Shown: positions 17,977-25,370 of the stretch, piece by piece
How positions within the stretch are numbered: position 1 is the stretch's first letter
How the letters are laid out: every line of letters begins with the position of its first letter
Source of the DNA: Bradyrhizobium rifense
Lineage (GTDB): Bacteria; Pseudomonadota; Alphaproteobacteria; Rhizobiales; Xanthobacteraceae
Direction: 5' to 3'
Assembly (NCBI RefSeq): GCF_008123425.1
Contig: NZ_VSSS01000067.1
Coordinates: forward strand, 1 to 64,000
Length of the DNA: 64,000 nucleotides
Notes under the pieces: generated by a model
Seen by the model: only the letters and a program-made list of their open reading frames with translations
Told to the model about the DNA's origin: nothing
The model's database searches: none
Position numbers and translations under genes: made by a program

Positions 17977-18195
17977 CTAGTGCGACGTGATCTGGCGGGG
18001 GAGGTCATCCGGCTCGTTGAGCTCGCTATTGGCCGTCGAGGCCTCCAGCGCCGCCATCCGGAACAGGTAGGCGAGCGTCGCCAACCCGGTGTCTTCGGCC
18101 ATCTGCGCCAGCTCAAGCGCCATGTCGGACATGTAGCCGAGATTCTCGTCCTTGGTTTGCGCCATGATCTGGCTGTCTCGCATCATGTTCGACAT
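17977..18195 (-). CDS. Small conserved-looking protein coupled to bjaI
   Basis: A 72-aa acidic, mostly helical protein beginning MSNMMRDSQIMAQTKDEN and containing LGYMSDMALELAQMAEDTG, then TLAYLFRMAALEA. Its ATG lies 1 nt after the bjaI stop, which implies translational coupling with the signal synthase. It has no signal peptide or membrane segment. I do not recognise a family. The helical stretch rich in Met, Leu and Ala suggests a small protein-binding factor. Expression would rise with the AHL signal, so a role in the quorum response is plausible but unproven. Confidence 0.7.
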   Translation of the reverse strand: MSNMMRDSQIMAQTKDENLGYMSDMALELAQMAEDTGLATLAYLFRMAALEASTANSELNEPDDLPRQITSH

Positions 18196-18196
18196 C

Positions 18197-18856
18197 TCAG
18201 GCGCTCTTTCGTTGCGCGGCGGTGCGGCCGCAAAGGTTGGCACGGGCGATACAATCGAGACGCGGTCCGTCCTGTTGGACGAGGCTCTTCATCCCGATCC
18301 GGTCGCGGACGACGTTGAGTGATTCCTGGCGGATCTCGATGGTCGCGGCCATGGTCCAGGAGTCCTCGACCAGCGCCGGCAATCCCAGCGGCGTGACGAC
18401 GAAGCCAATGTCGTGGAAGCGCGGCAGCCACCATGTCTCCATGACGAGAGAAAGCCGCTCGATGCCCTGATCGAGACAGAACTCCTGCGCCGCCGCCATC
18501 AGTTGCAGATTGAACGCGCCGTCACGCCGCTCGCGCGTCACGAAGAAGCGCGACCACTCCCAGATCTGCGGATCGACCGGGCAGCCGCGCACCGCAGCGA
18601 GATGGGGGAAGACCTCGCTCATCATGGTCGGCTTGGTGGTTGGATACAGGCGGGAGCCACCGAGCACGCGGCGGTTCTCGAGAGCCAGCAAATAGATTGC
18701 GTCCTCGTTGTCGTAGACGTCGATCTCGCGGCTGTCGGGCTTGCGCAGCCCCTCCCACTTCCGCTCTTCGACGAAAATCTCGTGACGCATCCTGAAGTGC
18801 TGCTCCAGTACGTCTTCGTAGAGGTGCCGGTTCTCGGCAGAAATGACATGAATCAT
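18197..18856 (-). CDS. bjaI: Acyl-homoserine-lactone synthase, BjaI-like
   Basis: A 219-aa LuxI-family synthase. The invariant residues are present: R24, F28, W34, D46, D49, R69, E100 and R103. BjaI of Bradyrhizobium makes isovaleryl-HSL from the acyl-CoA rather than acyl-ACP, and relatives use cinnamoyl- or coumaroyl-CoA. The substrate here cannot be fixed by sequence alone, and the aryl-CoA gene context keeps an aryl signal possible. I chose the ATG at 18856 because GGGGGAG lies just before it; that site is buried in a hairpin at 18862-18883. A lux-box-like palindrome lies upstream. Confidence 0.9.
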   Translation of the reverse strand: MIHVISAENRHLYEDVLEQHFRMRHEIFVEERKWEGLRKPDSREIDVYDNEDAIYLLALENRRVLGGSRLYPTTKPTMMSEVFPHLAAVRGCPVDPQIWEWSRFFVTRERRDGAFNLQLMAAAQEFCLDQGIERLSLVMETWWLPRFHDIGFVVTPLGLPALVEDSWTMAATIEIRQESLNVVRDRIGMKSLVQQDGPRLDCIARANLCGRTAAQRKSA

Positions 18857-18861
18857 GAACT

Positions 18862-18883
18862 CCCCCATGGCTTGAAATGGGGG
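18862..18883 (-). promoter_or_regulatory. Hairpin covering the bjaI ribosome-binding site
   Basis: In the bjaI leader RNA, CCCCCAU pairs perfectly with AUGGGGG around an 8-nt loop. The 3' arm is the bjaI Shine-Dalgarno sequence itself, 5-11 nt from the start codon. Such a 7-bp GC-rich stem should limit translation until melted. The pairing is seen in sequence; a regulatory effect is inferred. Confidence 0.55.
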
Positions 18884-18906
18884 CAGCCTCAGCGAAAAAG
18901 GCCAAA

Positions 18907-18933
18907 CCTACTATTGGGAAATTTCCCAGTAGG
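18907..18933. promoter_or_regulatory. lux-box-like palindrome upstream of bjaI
   Basis: A perfect 14-bp palindrome, TGGGAAATTTCCCA, occupies 18915-18928. It is flanked by CCTACT (18907-18912) and AGTAGG (18928-18933), which extend the dyad with a 2-base offset. It lies 51 bp upstream of the bjaI start, right after the bjaR stop. This is the position expected for the BjaR binding site that drives bjaI autoinduction. Confidence 0.65.
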
Positions 18934-18941
18934 CGAAGATT

Positions 18942-19670
18942 TCAGGGATTGATGATTCTTTGGCGGATCGCGATCGCGACCGCATGCGTCCGGTTGACGG
19001 CACCGAGCTTGCGCGCAGCGGTTGCAAGATGCTCTTCCGCAGTGCGCTGCGTGATGTTCAGGATCTCGCCGATCTCCCACGCAGACTTGCCCTGCGACGC
19101 CCAGGCGATCACCTCGCGCTCGCGCGGGGTCAGCCGCGCCGACGGATGCGGCGATGGCGCGAGCAGGCGGCGAATGTGGTCGAAGCCGTACATCGCGATC
19201 AAATGCAGTGCTGGCTTGCTGCGGGCATTGAGATCGAGATGAACGCCGCCGAGCGAGACGCCGGCCTCATAGCCGGTCAAGCCGTGGATCGGCACGACGA
19301 AACCGCGCGACATGCGGAAATCGGCGGCGCGCCGCATCACTTCCACTGCGCCCGGCTCCTGTTCCGCATCATAAGGCGCTTCCGACCATTCGAACGGATT
19401 GACCGTCTGGCGGCACTTCCGGATCACGGGATCGACGCGATCGTAGCTCTTTTCGGTGTAGAGGCTGAACCACTCCGCCGGCCATTTCTTGGCCAGCACC
19501 ATCTGGGAAAAGCGCTGATCGGGATTCGGCAATCCGGTGACGATGATATGCTCGAAGCCATAGCGGCCGAACGCGAGCGCAAGCGCGTCCATGGCGTCAG
19601 GAACCTTGCGATAGGCTCCCAGCCCTTCGATGAAGTCCAGCGCTTCCCGGCCATAATCCACGGCGGACAT
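18942..19670 (-). CDS. bjaR1: LuxR-family quorum-sensing regulator, BjaR-like
   Basis: A 242-aa regulator from the ATG at 19670, with AGGGGA upstream. The N-terminal autoinducer-binding domain has the WFSLYTEKSYDRVDP stretch with the conserved Trp, Tyr and Asp that contact the acyl-HSL. Residues about 178-240 are a LuxR/GerE helix-turn-helix (LTPREREVIAWASQGKS, EIGEILNITQRTAEEHL). It is immediately upstream of bjaI on the same strand, as in the Bradyrhizobium bja locus. Confidence 0.9.
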   Translation of the reverse strand: MSAVDYGREALDFIEGLGAYRKVPDAMDALALAFGRYGFEHIIVTGLPNPDQRFSQMVLAKKWPAEWFSLYTEKSYDRVDPVIRKCRQTVNPFEWSEAPYDAEQEPGAVEVMRRAADFRMSRGFVVPIHGLTGYEAGVSLGGVHLDLNARSKPALHLIAMYGFDHIRRLLAPSPHPSARLTPREREVIAWASQGKSAWEIGEILNITQRTAEEHLATAARKLGAVNRTHAVAIAIRQRIINP

Positions 19671-19792
19671 CGGTGCGTCCCCTGACCCTCGCCGTTCCGT
19701 ATAGCACGTCTTTGGGGGCTGCCTCAATTCACCGCGTCCGTAAATTCCCGGTGTGGCACTGCACCGAGGATTTAATCTACTTGTGGAGGAAG

Positions 19793-19819
19793 TGACGTCA
19801 AGTTACACCTATGACGTCT
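19793..19819. promoter_or_regulatory. Repeated TGACGTC motif upstream of the small ORF at 19837
   Basis: TGACGTCA (a palindrome) at 19793-19800 and TGACGTC again at 19812-19818 are spaced 19 bp apart, with GTTACACCT between them. They precede a small gene and lie about 125 bp from the bjaR start. They may be an operator for an unidentified factor. Nothing more can be said from sequence. Confidence 0.3.
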
Positions 19820-19836
19820 AGAGCGGGAAAGCCACG

Positions 19837-20013
19837 ATGGAAGATGAGAACATCGCCCTCAACAGCGTGCTCGGCCTGGAATTGAACCGCGTGTTTTTCG
19901 CCGTGCGCGATACGGCAAACAAGCAGAAGATCATCGAGTTCGCGCGCGACGTGCTTCAAAGCGAGCGCCCCAAGCTCGTCGACAGCGCCTCACCGGAAAA
20001 TCCTGCGAGATAG
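19837..20013 (+). CDS. Small hypothetical protein (58 aa)
   Basis: A 58-codon frame, MEDENIALNSVLGLELNR then VFFAVRDTANKQKIIEFAR, ending ASPENPAR. Composition is balanced and looks coding, with a predicted helix-rich core and no signal peptide. The AGCGGGAAAG stretch upstream gives a weak ribosome site. It is divergent from bjaR. I do not recognise a family. Confidence 0.55.
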   Translation: MEDENIALNSVLGLELNRVFFAVRDTANKQKIIEFARDVLQSERPKLVDSASPENPAR

Positions 20014-20162
20014 CACGCAGGTGCAGCAGACGGCGCCGATGCAACGGATCGCGCGATCGATGCCTTCGATTTGAGCGCGCCGCTTTTGGCCGAAACACCC
20101 TGACTGCGAATTTACCCGCCCTCCTCCGCCTCCACCAAAGTTACACTTGCCGCTGGATGACA

Positions 20163-20177
20163 TCACGGCTGTCGTGA
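20163..20177. promoter_or_regulatory. Candidate LysR box
   Basis: TCACG-GCTGT-CGTGA is a 15-bp perfect dyad of the T-N11-A form typical of LysR-type regulators. It lies 51 bp upstream of the LysR gene start and so suggests autoregulation. Confidence 0.5.
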
Positions 20178-20227
20178 GATGATCGCCGCCACGATCGTCT
20201 TTCGGATGCCAGGGATATTTCAAGACC

Positions 20228-21166
20228 ATGATGACGCTGCGCCAGGTTGAAGTGATCCGTGCCGTGATGGTGACGGGCACCATTGGCGGCGCGGCGAAGC
20301 TGTTGAACGTGTCGGCGCCTGGGATCAGCCGGCTGGTCAAATACACCGAGCGCTCGCTCGGCATCCGCTTCTTCCAGCGCCAGAACGGCCGCTACTTCCC
20401 GACGCCCGAAGCCGAGAACATTTTCGAGCAGATCAACGGCGTCTACAAGAAGGTCGACGACCTCTCCGAGATCATCTCCAAGATCGGCCGCGGCGGATTG
20501 TCGGAACTGCGCATCGGCTCGGTGCCGAGCATCTCGCAGGTGATGGTGCCGCGCGCGATCGAGCGCGTCCGCCGCCGCTATCCCGATCTCGGCATCGACA
20601 TCAACATCCTCAAGCTCGAGGAGGCCATCGACTATCTCCTGCTCGGCCGCGGCGAGTGCGTGGCGATGAGCTACCGGTTGGAGCATTCCGGCCTCGACTT
20701 CATGCCGCTCGCCTCGGGCGAGCTCTATTGCATCGTGCCGCCCGGCCACGAGCTTGCCGGCCGCAAGCAGGTCTCGGCCGCCGAGATCACCCGCTATCCG
20801 CTGATCGGCATCGATCCGAACGACCCTTACGGCCGGATCATGGCCGAGATTTTTGCGCGCAACCGGCTGGAGTACAACATCACCATCCGCGCGCGGTTCG
20901 GCACCACGGTCTGCGCGCTGGTGAAGGCTGGGCTCGGCGTAGCCATCATCGACCAGTTCACGGTGGCCCATGGCGGCTATCCCGGCATCGAGCTGATCAA
21001 GATCACCGAGCCGACCCGCTTCGACACCTACATTGCGGTCAAGCGCGGCGCACCGCTGTCGCTCCACGTCGAGTATTTCATCGAGTCCCTGCGCGCCGAG
21101 ATGCGCGCGGTCGAGCCGTCCTGCGGCAACGGCAAGGCCGCCGCGGGGCGCGGGCGGAAGAAATAA
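20228..21166 (+). CDS. LysR-type regulator of the quinate/shikimate module
   Basis: A 312-aa LysR-type regulator. Residues about 3-62 are the winged helix (LRQVEVIRAVMVTGTIGGAAKLLNVSAPGISRLV), and about 90-295 form the two-lobed effector domain. A Lys/Arg-rich tail ends the protein. The ATG at 20228 is followed at once by a second ATG. It lies on the same strand as, and directly before, a shikimate-dehydrogenase-like gene and an ABC importer, so quinate, shikimate or a breakdown product is the likely effector. Confidence 0.9.
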   Translation: MMTLRQVEVIRAVMVTGTIGGAAKLLNVSAPGISRLVKYTERSLGIRFFQRQNGRYFPTPEAENIFEQINGVYKKVDDLSEIISKIGRGGLSELRIGSVPSISQVMVPRAIERVRRRYPDLGIDINILKLEEAIDYLLLGRGECVAMSYRLEHSGLDFMPLASGELYCIVPPGHELAGRKQVSAAEITRYPLIGIDPNDPYGRIMAEIFARNRLEYNITIRARFGTTVCALVKAGLGVAIIDQFTVAHGGYPGIELIKITEPTRFDTYIAVKRGAPLSLHVEYFIESLRAEMRAVEPSCGNGKAAAGRGRKK

Positions 21167-21218
21167 CATTATGTTAGGTTTGTTGGATAAATGGGTAATT
21201 GTGTTAGGCAGGGGAAAG

Positions 21219-21293
21219 ACTATCGTCCCTCTTGGAATGGCGCGGATTTCCCCGCTAATGGCCGGACCTCAACGCGCCTCAAGAGACGATAGT
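21219..21293. repeat. Long-range inverted repeat before the aroE-like gene
   Basis: ACTATCGTC-CC-TCTTG at 21219-21234 is complementary to CAAGAGACGATAGT at 21280-21293, with a small bulge. The loop of about 45 nt contains the smaller hairpin GCGGATTTCCCCGC. It ends six bases before the aroE-like start, so in RNA it would lie across the ribosome site. It may be a leader structure or a remnant repeat. Confidence 0.5.
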
Positions 21294-21298
21294 GGATC

Positions 21299-22177
21299 AT
21301 GTCTAGCCGCGGACCCATCGCCCCCAAAAAACTCCTGACCGGCCTGATCGGCGCGCCGATCGCCCATTCCGCCTCCCCCGCCATGCACGAGCGCGCCGCC
21401 GAGGCGCTTGGCCTGCGCGGCCACTATCAGCTCATCGAAGTGGCGGGCGCGGACGCGACGGCGCTGAGCATGATGCTCGAGGGCGTGCGGCGGCTCGGCT
21501 TTGCCGGCGTCAACGTCACTTTTCCCTACAAGGAAGCCGTGGTCCCGCTGCTCGACGAGCTGGCCACGACTGCGGCCACCATGGCCGCGGTCAACACCGT
21601 CGTCGTCAAGGACGGCCGCCTGATCGGCCACAACACCGACACCACCGGCTTTGCGCGCGCCGTCAAGCCGCTGCTGGCACCTGCCGGAAATGCAGTGGCC
21701 GTGATCGGCACCGGCGGCGTCGGCAAGGCGATCGCCTTTGCGCTGGCGAGCCTAGAGGTGGCTGACCTCCGCATCTTCGATAGCGAGCTGGCGCGGGCCG
21801 AAAAACTCGCCGCGCTGCTGGCCAGGCATGGTGGCGCGCGGGTCGCCAAGAGCGTCGAGGACGCGCTCGACGGCGCAACCGGCCTCGTCAACGGCACGCC
21901 GGTCGGCATGCTGCCGAACCGGGACACGCCGGTCGCACCAGCGCTGCTGCGCCAGAGCTTGTGGGTCGCCGACGCCGTCTATTCGCCGCTGATCACGCCG
22001 CTCCTTGCCGCCGCGCAGGAGAAGGGCGCGCGGATCATGACTGGGCGCGAGCTTGCGATCTACCAGGCCGCCGACGCCTTCGAACTGTTCACAGGCCTTG
22101 CCCCGTCGACCGAAGTCATGGGAGAGGCTTTTGACGCCGTGATGGCCGCGCGCAGCGCCGCCTATCAGGCAGCTTGA
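21299..22177 (+). CDS. Shikimate/quinate dehydrogenase family protein (AroE-like)
   Basis: A 292-aa enzyme with the AroE fold. The substrate site shows SASPAMH, NVTFPYKEA with the catalytic Lys, and GHNTDTTGF with the Asp. The nucleotide site is GTGGVGKAIA. It should interconvert shikimate (or quinate) and the 3-dehydro compound using NAD(P). Because it is followed by an importer and a dehydroshikimate dehydratase rather than by biosynthetic aro genes, I read it as the catabolic dehydrogenase. The ribosome site is weak and overlaps an inverted repeat. Confidence 0.88.
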   Translation: MSSRGPIAPKKLLTGLIGAPIAHSASPAMHERAAEALGLRGHYQLIEVAGADATALSMMLEGVRRLGFAGVNVTFPYKEAVVPLLDELATTAATMAAVNTVVVKDGRLIGHNTDTTGFARAVKPLLAPAGNAVAVIGTGGVGKAIAFALASLEVADLRIFDSELARAEKLAALLARHGGARVAKSVEDALDGATGLVNGTPVGMLPNRDTPVAPALLRQSLWVADAVYSPLITPLLAAAQEKGARIMTGRELAIYQAADAFELFTGLAPSTEVMGEAFDAVMAARSAAYQAA

Positions 22178-22232
22178 GACGAAGCGGCCGGACACAAGGC
22201 CGCTTGCAAAATTGAACCGGGAGGTGAGGACG

Positions 22233-23363
22233 ATGAAATCAACGCTACTGGTGGGCGCGCTGCTCACCGCAATCACGACCACGGGCGCCTTTGCACAGGC
22301 GATCAAGCTTGCCGACGTCGCCGAACTCTCGGGTGGCGGCGCCACCGTCGGCACCAACTGGAAGAACGGCATCGACCTCGCGATCGAGGAGATCAACGCC
22401 AAGGGCGGCGTGCTCGGCCGCAAGCTTGAAGTCAGCCATGCCGACTCGCAGTCCAACCCCGGCGTGGCGCGCGCGCAGGTGCAGAAGGCACTCGACGCCG
22501 AGCCCTATGTGCTGCTCGGGCCCGGCTATTCCGGCTCGGTGAAGGTCACCGCCCCGCTCGCGGCCGAAGCCGGCATTGCGCAGATCATGGGCGGAGAAGC
22601 CGCCGAGCTGACCCAGGCCGGCAACAAGTTCCTGTTCCGCACCTCGTTCGGCCAGCAGTCTTCGATGCCGAAGGTCGCAAAATACATCCACGACGACATG
22701 AAGGCGAAGTCGGTCGCGGTGGCCTGGGTCAACAATGACTTCGGTCGCGGCGGGCGCGACGTCGTCGTCAAGGAGCTGGAGCGGCTCGGCTCCAAGGTCG
22801 TCGCCGATCTCTCGACCGAAGCCGGACAAGCCGATTTCGCCGCCGACGTCGGCAAGATCAAGGCCGCCAATCCCGACGCCGTGTTCGTCTATCTCAACGA
22901 GGAAGAGAGCGCGCGTATTCTCAAGGAGCTCAAGCGCCAGGGCGTCACCGCGCCGCTGATGGGCGAGACCACGCTGATCGGCCAGAAGGTGATCGAGCTC
23001 GCCGGCGACGCCGCCAACGGCGCGCGCGGCCATGTCGGCCTCACCACGGATGCCCCGGTCGATTTGATCAAGACGTTCCGCGACAAGTTCGCGAAGAAGT
23101 ACAATTACGTTCCTGATCATAACGGCCTGAAGGGCTACCTCGCCGTCTACATGGTGAAGGCCACCACCGAGAAGATGGGCAAGGTCGATTCCAAGGCCTT
23201 CGCCGACACGCTGCATGGCTTGACCATCAAGGCCGCGGACGAGCCGGGCATTTTGATGGACGTCACCTTCAACGAGACCGGCGACATCGACCGACAGAGT
23301 TTTCTGGTCGAGGTGGTCGAAGGCAAGCAGGTGGTGAAGCAGGTGCTGCCGAAAGTGAAGTGA
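22233..23363 (+). CDS. ABC transporter periplasmic binding protein for the quinate/shikimate module
   Basis: A 376-aa type I periplasmic binding protein of the LivJ/HAAT family. Its signal peptide is MKSTLLVGALLTAITTTGAFA, and the mature part begins QAIKLADVAELSGGGATVG. GGGAGGTGAGG is a strong ribosome site before the ATG at 22233. It is followed by permease and ATPase genes, with a 17-bp hairpin in between. The ligand is probably shikimate, quinate or dehydroshikimate, judged from the neighbours. Confidence 0.9.
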   Translation: MKSTLLVGALLTAITTTGAFAQAIKLADVAELSGGGATVGTNWKNGIDLAIEEINAKGGVLGRKLEVSHADSQSNPGVARAQVQKALDAEPYVLLGPGYSGSVKVTAPLAAEAGIAQIMGGEAAELTQAGNKFLFRTSFGQQSSMPKVAKYIHDDMKAKSVAVAWVNNDFGRGGRDVVVKELERLGSKVVADLSTEAGQADFAADVGKIKAANPDAVFVYLNEEESARILKELKRQGVTAPLMGETTLIGQKVIELAGDAANGARGHVGLTTDAPVDLIKTFRDKFAKKYNYVPDHNGLKGYLAVYMVKATTEKMGKVDSKAFADTLHGLTIKAADEPGILMDVTFNETGDIDRQSFLVEVVEGKQVVKQVLPKVK

Positions 23364-23403
23364 GGAACGAGGTCTCTCACCTCTCCCCGCTTGCGGGGTC
23401 TCT

Positions 23404-23442
23404 CTTCTCCCTCTCCCCGCTCTTCGCGGGGAGAGGGAGAAG
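23404..23442. repeat. 17-bp perfect hairpin between binding-protein and permease genes
   Basis: CTTCTCCCTCTCCCCGC pairs over all 17 bases with its complement around the 5-nt loop TCTTC. It lies 40 nt after the binding-protein stop and 57 nt before the permease start. Such a structure is expected to stabilise the upstream mRNA or end some transcripts, so that more binding protein than permease is made. It belongs to the CTCTCCCC-type intergenic palindromes also seen at 29895, 33605 and 62067. Confidence 0.85.
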
Positions 23443-23499
23443 TAAGGAGAACGGGGCGAGGGAGAAGAAAGAGCGGCGCAAGGGACACGAGAGGGGAAA

Positions 23500-24375
23500 A
23501 TGTCCAATCTGTTCGATCTTCTGGTCGCGGGACTGGCCACTGGCGCGATCTATGCGCTGGTCGCGGTTGGCTTCACGCTGCTGTGGCAGACCTCGCAGAC
23601 CATCAATTTCGCGCAAGGCGAGTTCGTGATGCTGCCCGCGTTCCTGATGCTGGCGGCAATGCATGCCGGCGCGCCGTTCTGGCTCGCGATCATCCTTGGC
23701 ATCCTCATGTCGATGATCCTGCTTGGACTGGCCTTCAAGGTGCTGCTGGTCGATCCGATGATGCGCCATGGCGTGCTGCCACTGGCGATCGCGACCATGG
23801 CGCTGGCGATCGGCATCAAGGAAGCCGTCAAACAGTTCTTCAGCGCGGAAGCTTCGCCCTTCCCGTCGATTGTGCCGACCGGCGACATCGCCATCCTCGG
23901 CCACGCCGTATCGCTGCAAAGCATCGGCGTGCTCGTCGTCGCCATCCTTGCCGTGTTCGGCCTGACGACGCTGCTCAACCGCACGTCGCTCGGCCACCAG
24001 ATGCAGGCGGCAGCCCAGAACCCGACGGTTGCGCGCATCATCGGCGTGCCCGTCGAGCGCATGATCCTGCTGACCTTCCTGATCAATGCCTTCCTGGTCG
24101 CGTTGGCCTCGCTGCTGATCACGCCGATCTATCTGGCGAAATTCTCGAGCGGCGAGGTGCTGGGCCAGGCGGCCTTCATTGCCGCGATCGTCGGCGGCTT
24201 CAACCAGGTGCGCGGCGCGATCGCTGGTGGCCTGTTGATCGGCGTGCTCGACAACCTCGCGGCCGCCTATGTCTCGACGCAGTACCGCGCCGCCGTGCCG
24301 ATGATCTTCCTGATCGCCGTCATCCTGCTCCGGCCGCAAGGACTGCTCGGCCGCGCCGAGGAGCGCACGGTATGA
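23500..24375 (+). CDS. Branched-chain-type ABC permease (LivH-like), quinate/shikimate module
   Basis: A 291-aa permease with about eight membrane segments. The LivH marker here reads FTLLWQTSQTINFAQGEFVM, near residue 30, and the C-terminus is LRPQGLLGRAEERTV. Its stop overlaps the next start in an ATGA, so it is translationally coupled to the LivM-like permease. It forms half of the membrane pore of the importer fed by the binding protein at 22233. Confidence 0.93.
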   Translation: MSNLFDLLVAGLATGAIYALVAVGFTLLWQTSQTINFAQGEFVMLPAFLMLAAMHAGAPFWLAIILGILMSMILLGLAFKVLLVDPMMRHGVLPLAIATMALAIGIKEAVKQFFSAEASPFPSIVPTGDIAILGHAVSLQSIGVLVVAILAVFGLTTLLNRTSLGHQMQAAAQNPTVARIIGVPVERMILLTFLINAFLVALASLLITPIYLAKFSSGEVLGQAAFIAAIVGGFNQVRGAIAGGLLIGVLDNLAAAYVSTQYRAAVPMIFLIAVILLRPQGLLGRAEERTV

Positions 24376-25370
24376 GCGGTTTTGCCAAACCCCTGAAGAT
24401 CGCGCTCGGCCTCATCGTCATCGCCGGCCTGATCGTCATTCCCATGAACTTCAACCGCTACGGCCTGTTCATCCTAAGCCAGTGGGCGGTGATGACGATC
24501 GCCGCGATGGGCCTCAACCTCACGCTCGGCTATGCCGGCCAGGTTTCGCTGGCGCAGGGCGCATTCGTCGGCATCGGCGCCTATGCGGCCGCGATCATGA
24601 CGACCCACGGCTGGCCGCTGCCGGCCGCGATCCCGGTTGCGATCGTACTGAGCTTCGGCGTCGGCTGGGTGCTCGGCTATCCAGCACTGCGCGTGCAGCA
24701 CCACTACCTTGCCTTCGTCACGCTCGCCTTCTCGACCCTGGCCTTCCTGGTGTTCCGCAACGAGAGCTGGCTCACCGGCGGCATCTACGGCATCTCCAAC
24801 ATTCCGCGGCCGCATATCTTCGGCATCGCGACCAACAAGCCGCTGCCGTTCTACTATGTCTGCCTCGGCTCGCTCGCAATCGCGTCCCTCGCGGTCTGGT
24901 GGCTGATTCGTTCGCCCTGGGGCCGCGCCTTCATGGCGCTGCGGGAAAATCCGCTCCGCGCGCAGTCGCTCGGCATCGATACGCGCCGCTACACGCTGAT
25001 GGCCTTTGCGATCGGCTCGGCACTCGGCGGCGTCGCCGGCGCGCTCTATGCGCCGCTGACGCAATATATCGATCCCGTGCCGTTCAACCTGTCGCTCTCG
25101 CTCGATCTCCTGATGATGGTGATCGTCGGTGGCGCCGGCTTCTATTTTGGCCCGTTCCTGGGTGCGATGATTGCGGTGCTGCTGCCGGAATGGCTGCGCT
25201 TCACGGAAGGCTATTATCTGATGCTCTACGCGATCGCGGTGATGGGACTCTTGATCTGGTCGCCAACGGGCATCTTGGGAATCCTTGACCGCTATCTCGC
25301 CGAGCGTCGCACCAAGGCCGCCTCCGCGTTGCGCGCCGTCGCAAAGTCTCGCCTGGAGACGGCGCAATGA
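24372..25370 (+). CDS. Branched-chain-type ABC permease (LivM-like), quinate/shikimate module
   Basis: A 332-aa permease starting at the ATG that overlaps the upstream stop. The LivM marker LNLTLGYAGQVSLAQGAFVGIG lies near residue 55 and the ATPase-contact loop is ALRENPLRAQSLGI. The reading frame is open far upstream, but that extension is antisense-type junk across the first permease. It ends in an ATGA overlap with the LivG-like ATPase gene. Confidence 0.93.
   Translation: MSGFAKPLKIALGLIVIAGLIVIPMNFNRYGLFILSQWAVMTIAAMGLNLTLGYAGQVSLAQGAFVGIGAYAAAIMTTHGWPLPAAIPVAIVLSFGVGWVLGYPALRVQHHYLAFVTLAFSTLAFLVFRNESWLTGGIYGISNIPRPHIFGIATNKPLPFYYVCLGSLAIASLAVWWLIRSPWGRAFMALRENPLRAQSLGIDTRRYTLMAFAIGSALGGVAGALYAPLTQYIDPVPFNLSLSLDLLMMVIVGGAGFYFGPFLGAMIAVLLPEWLRFTEGYYLMLYAIAVMGLLIWSPTGILGILDRYLAERRTKAASALRAVAKSRLETAQ

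Noticed and set aside
19754..19770. TGGCAC-TGCAC-CGAG as a sigma-54 promoter
   Set aside because: The -12 TTGC element is missing.
20141..21169. 342-codon frame opposite the LysR gene
   Set aside because: The LysR reading has a complete helix-turn-helix and effector domain; the other strand shows no domain.
23391..24371. Upstream extension of the LivM-like frame giving a 659-aa protein
   Set aside because: The extension lies across the first permease in another frame; the ATG at 24372 in an ATGA overlap is the normal start.
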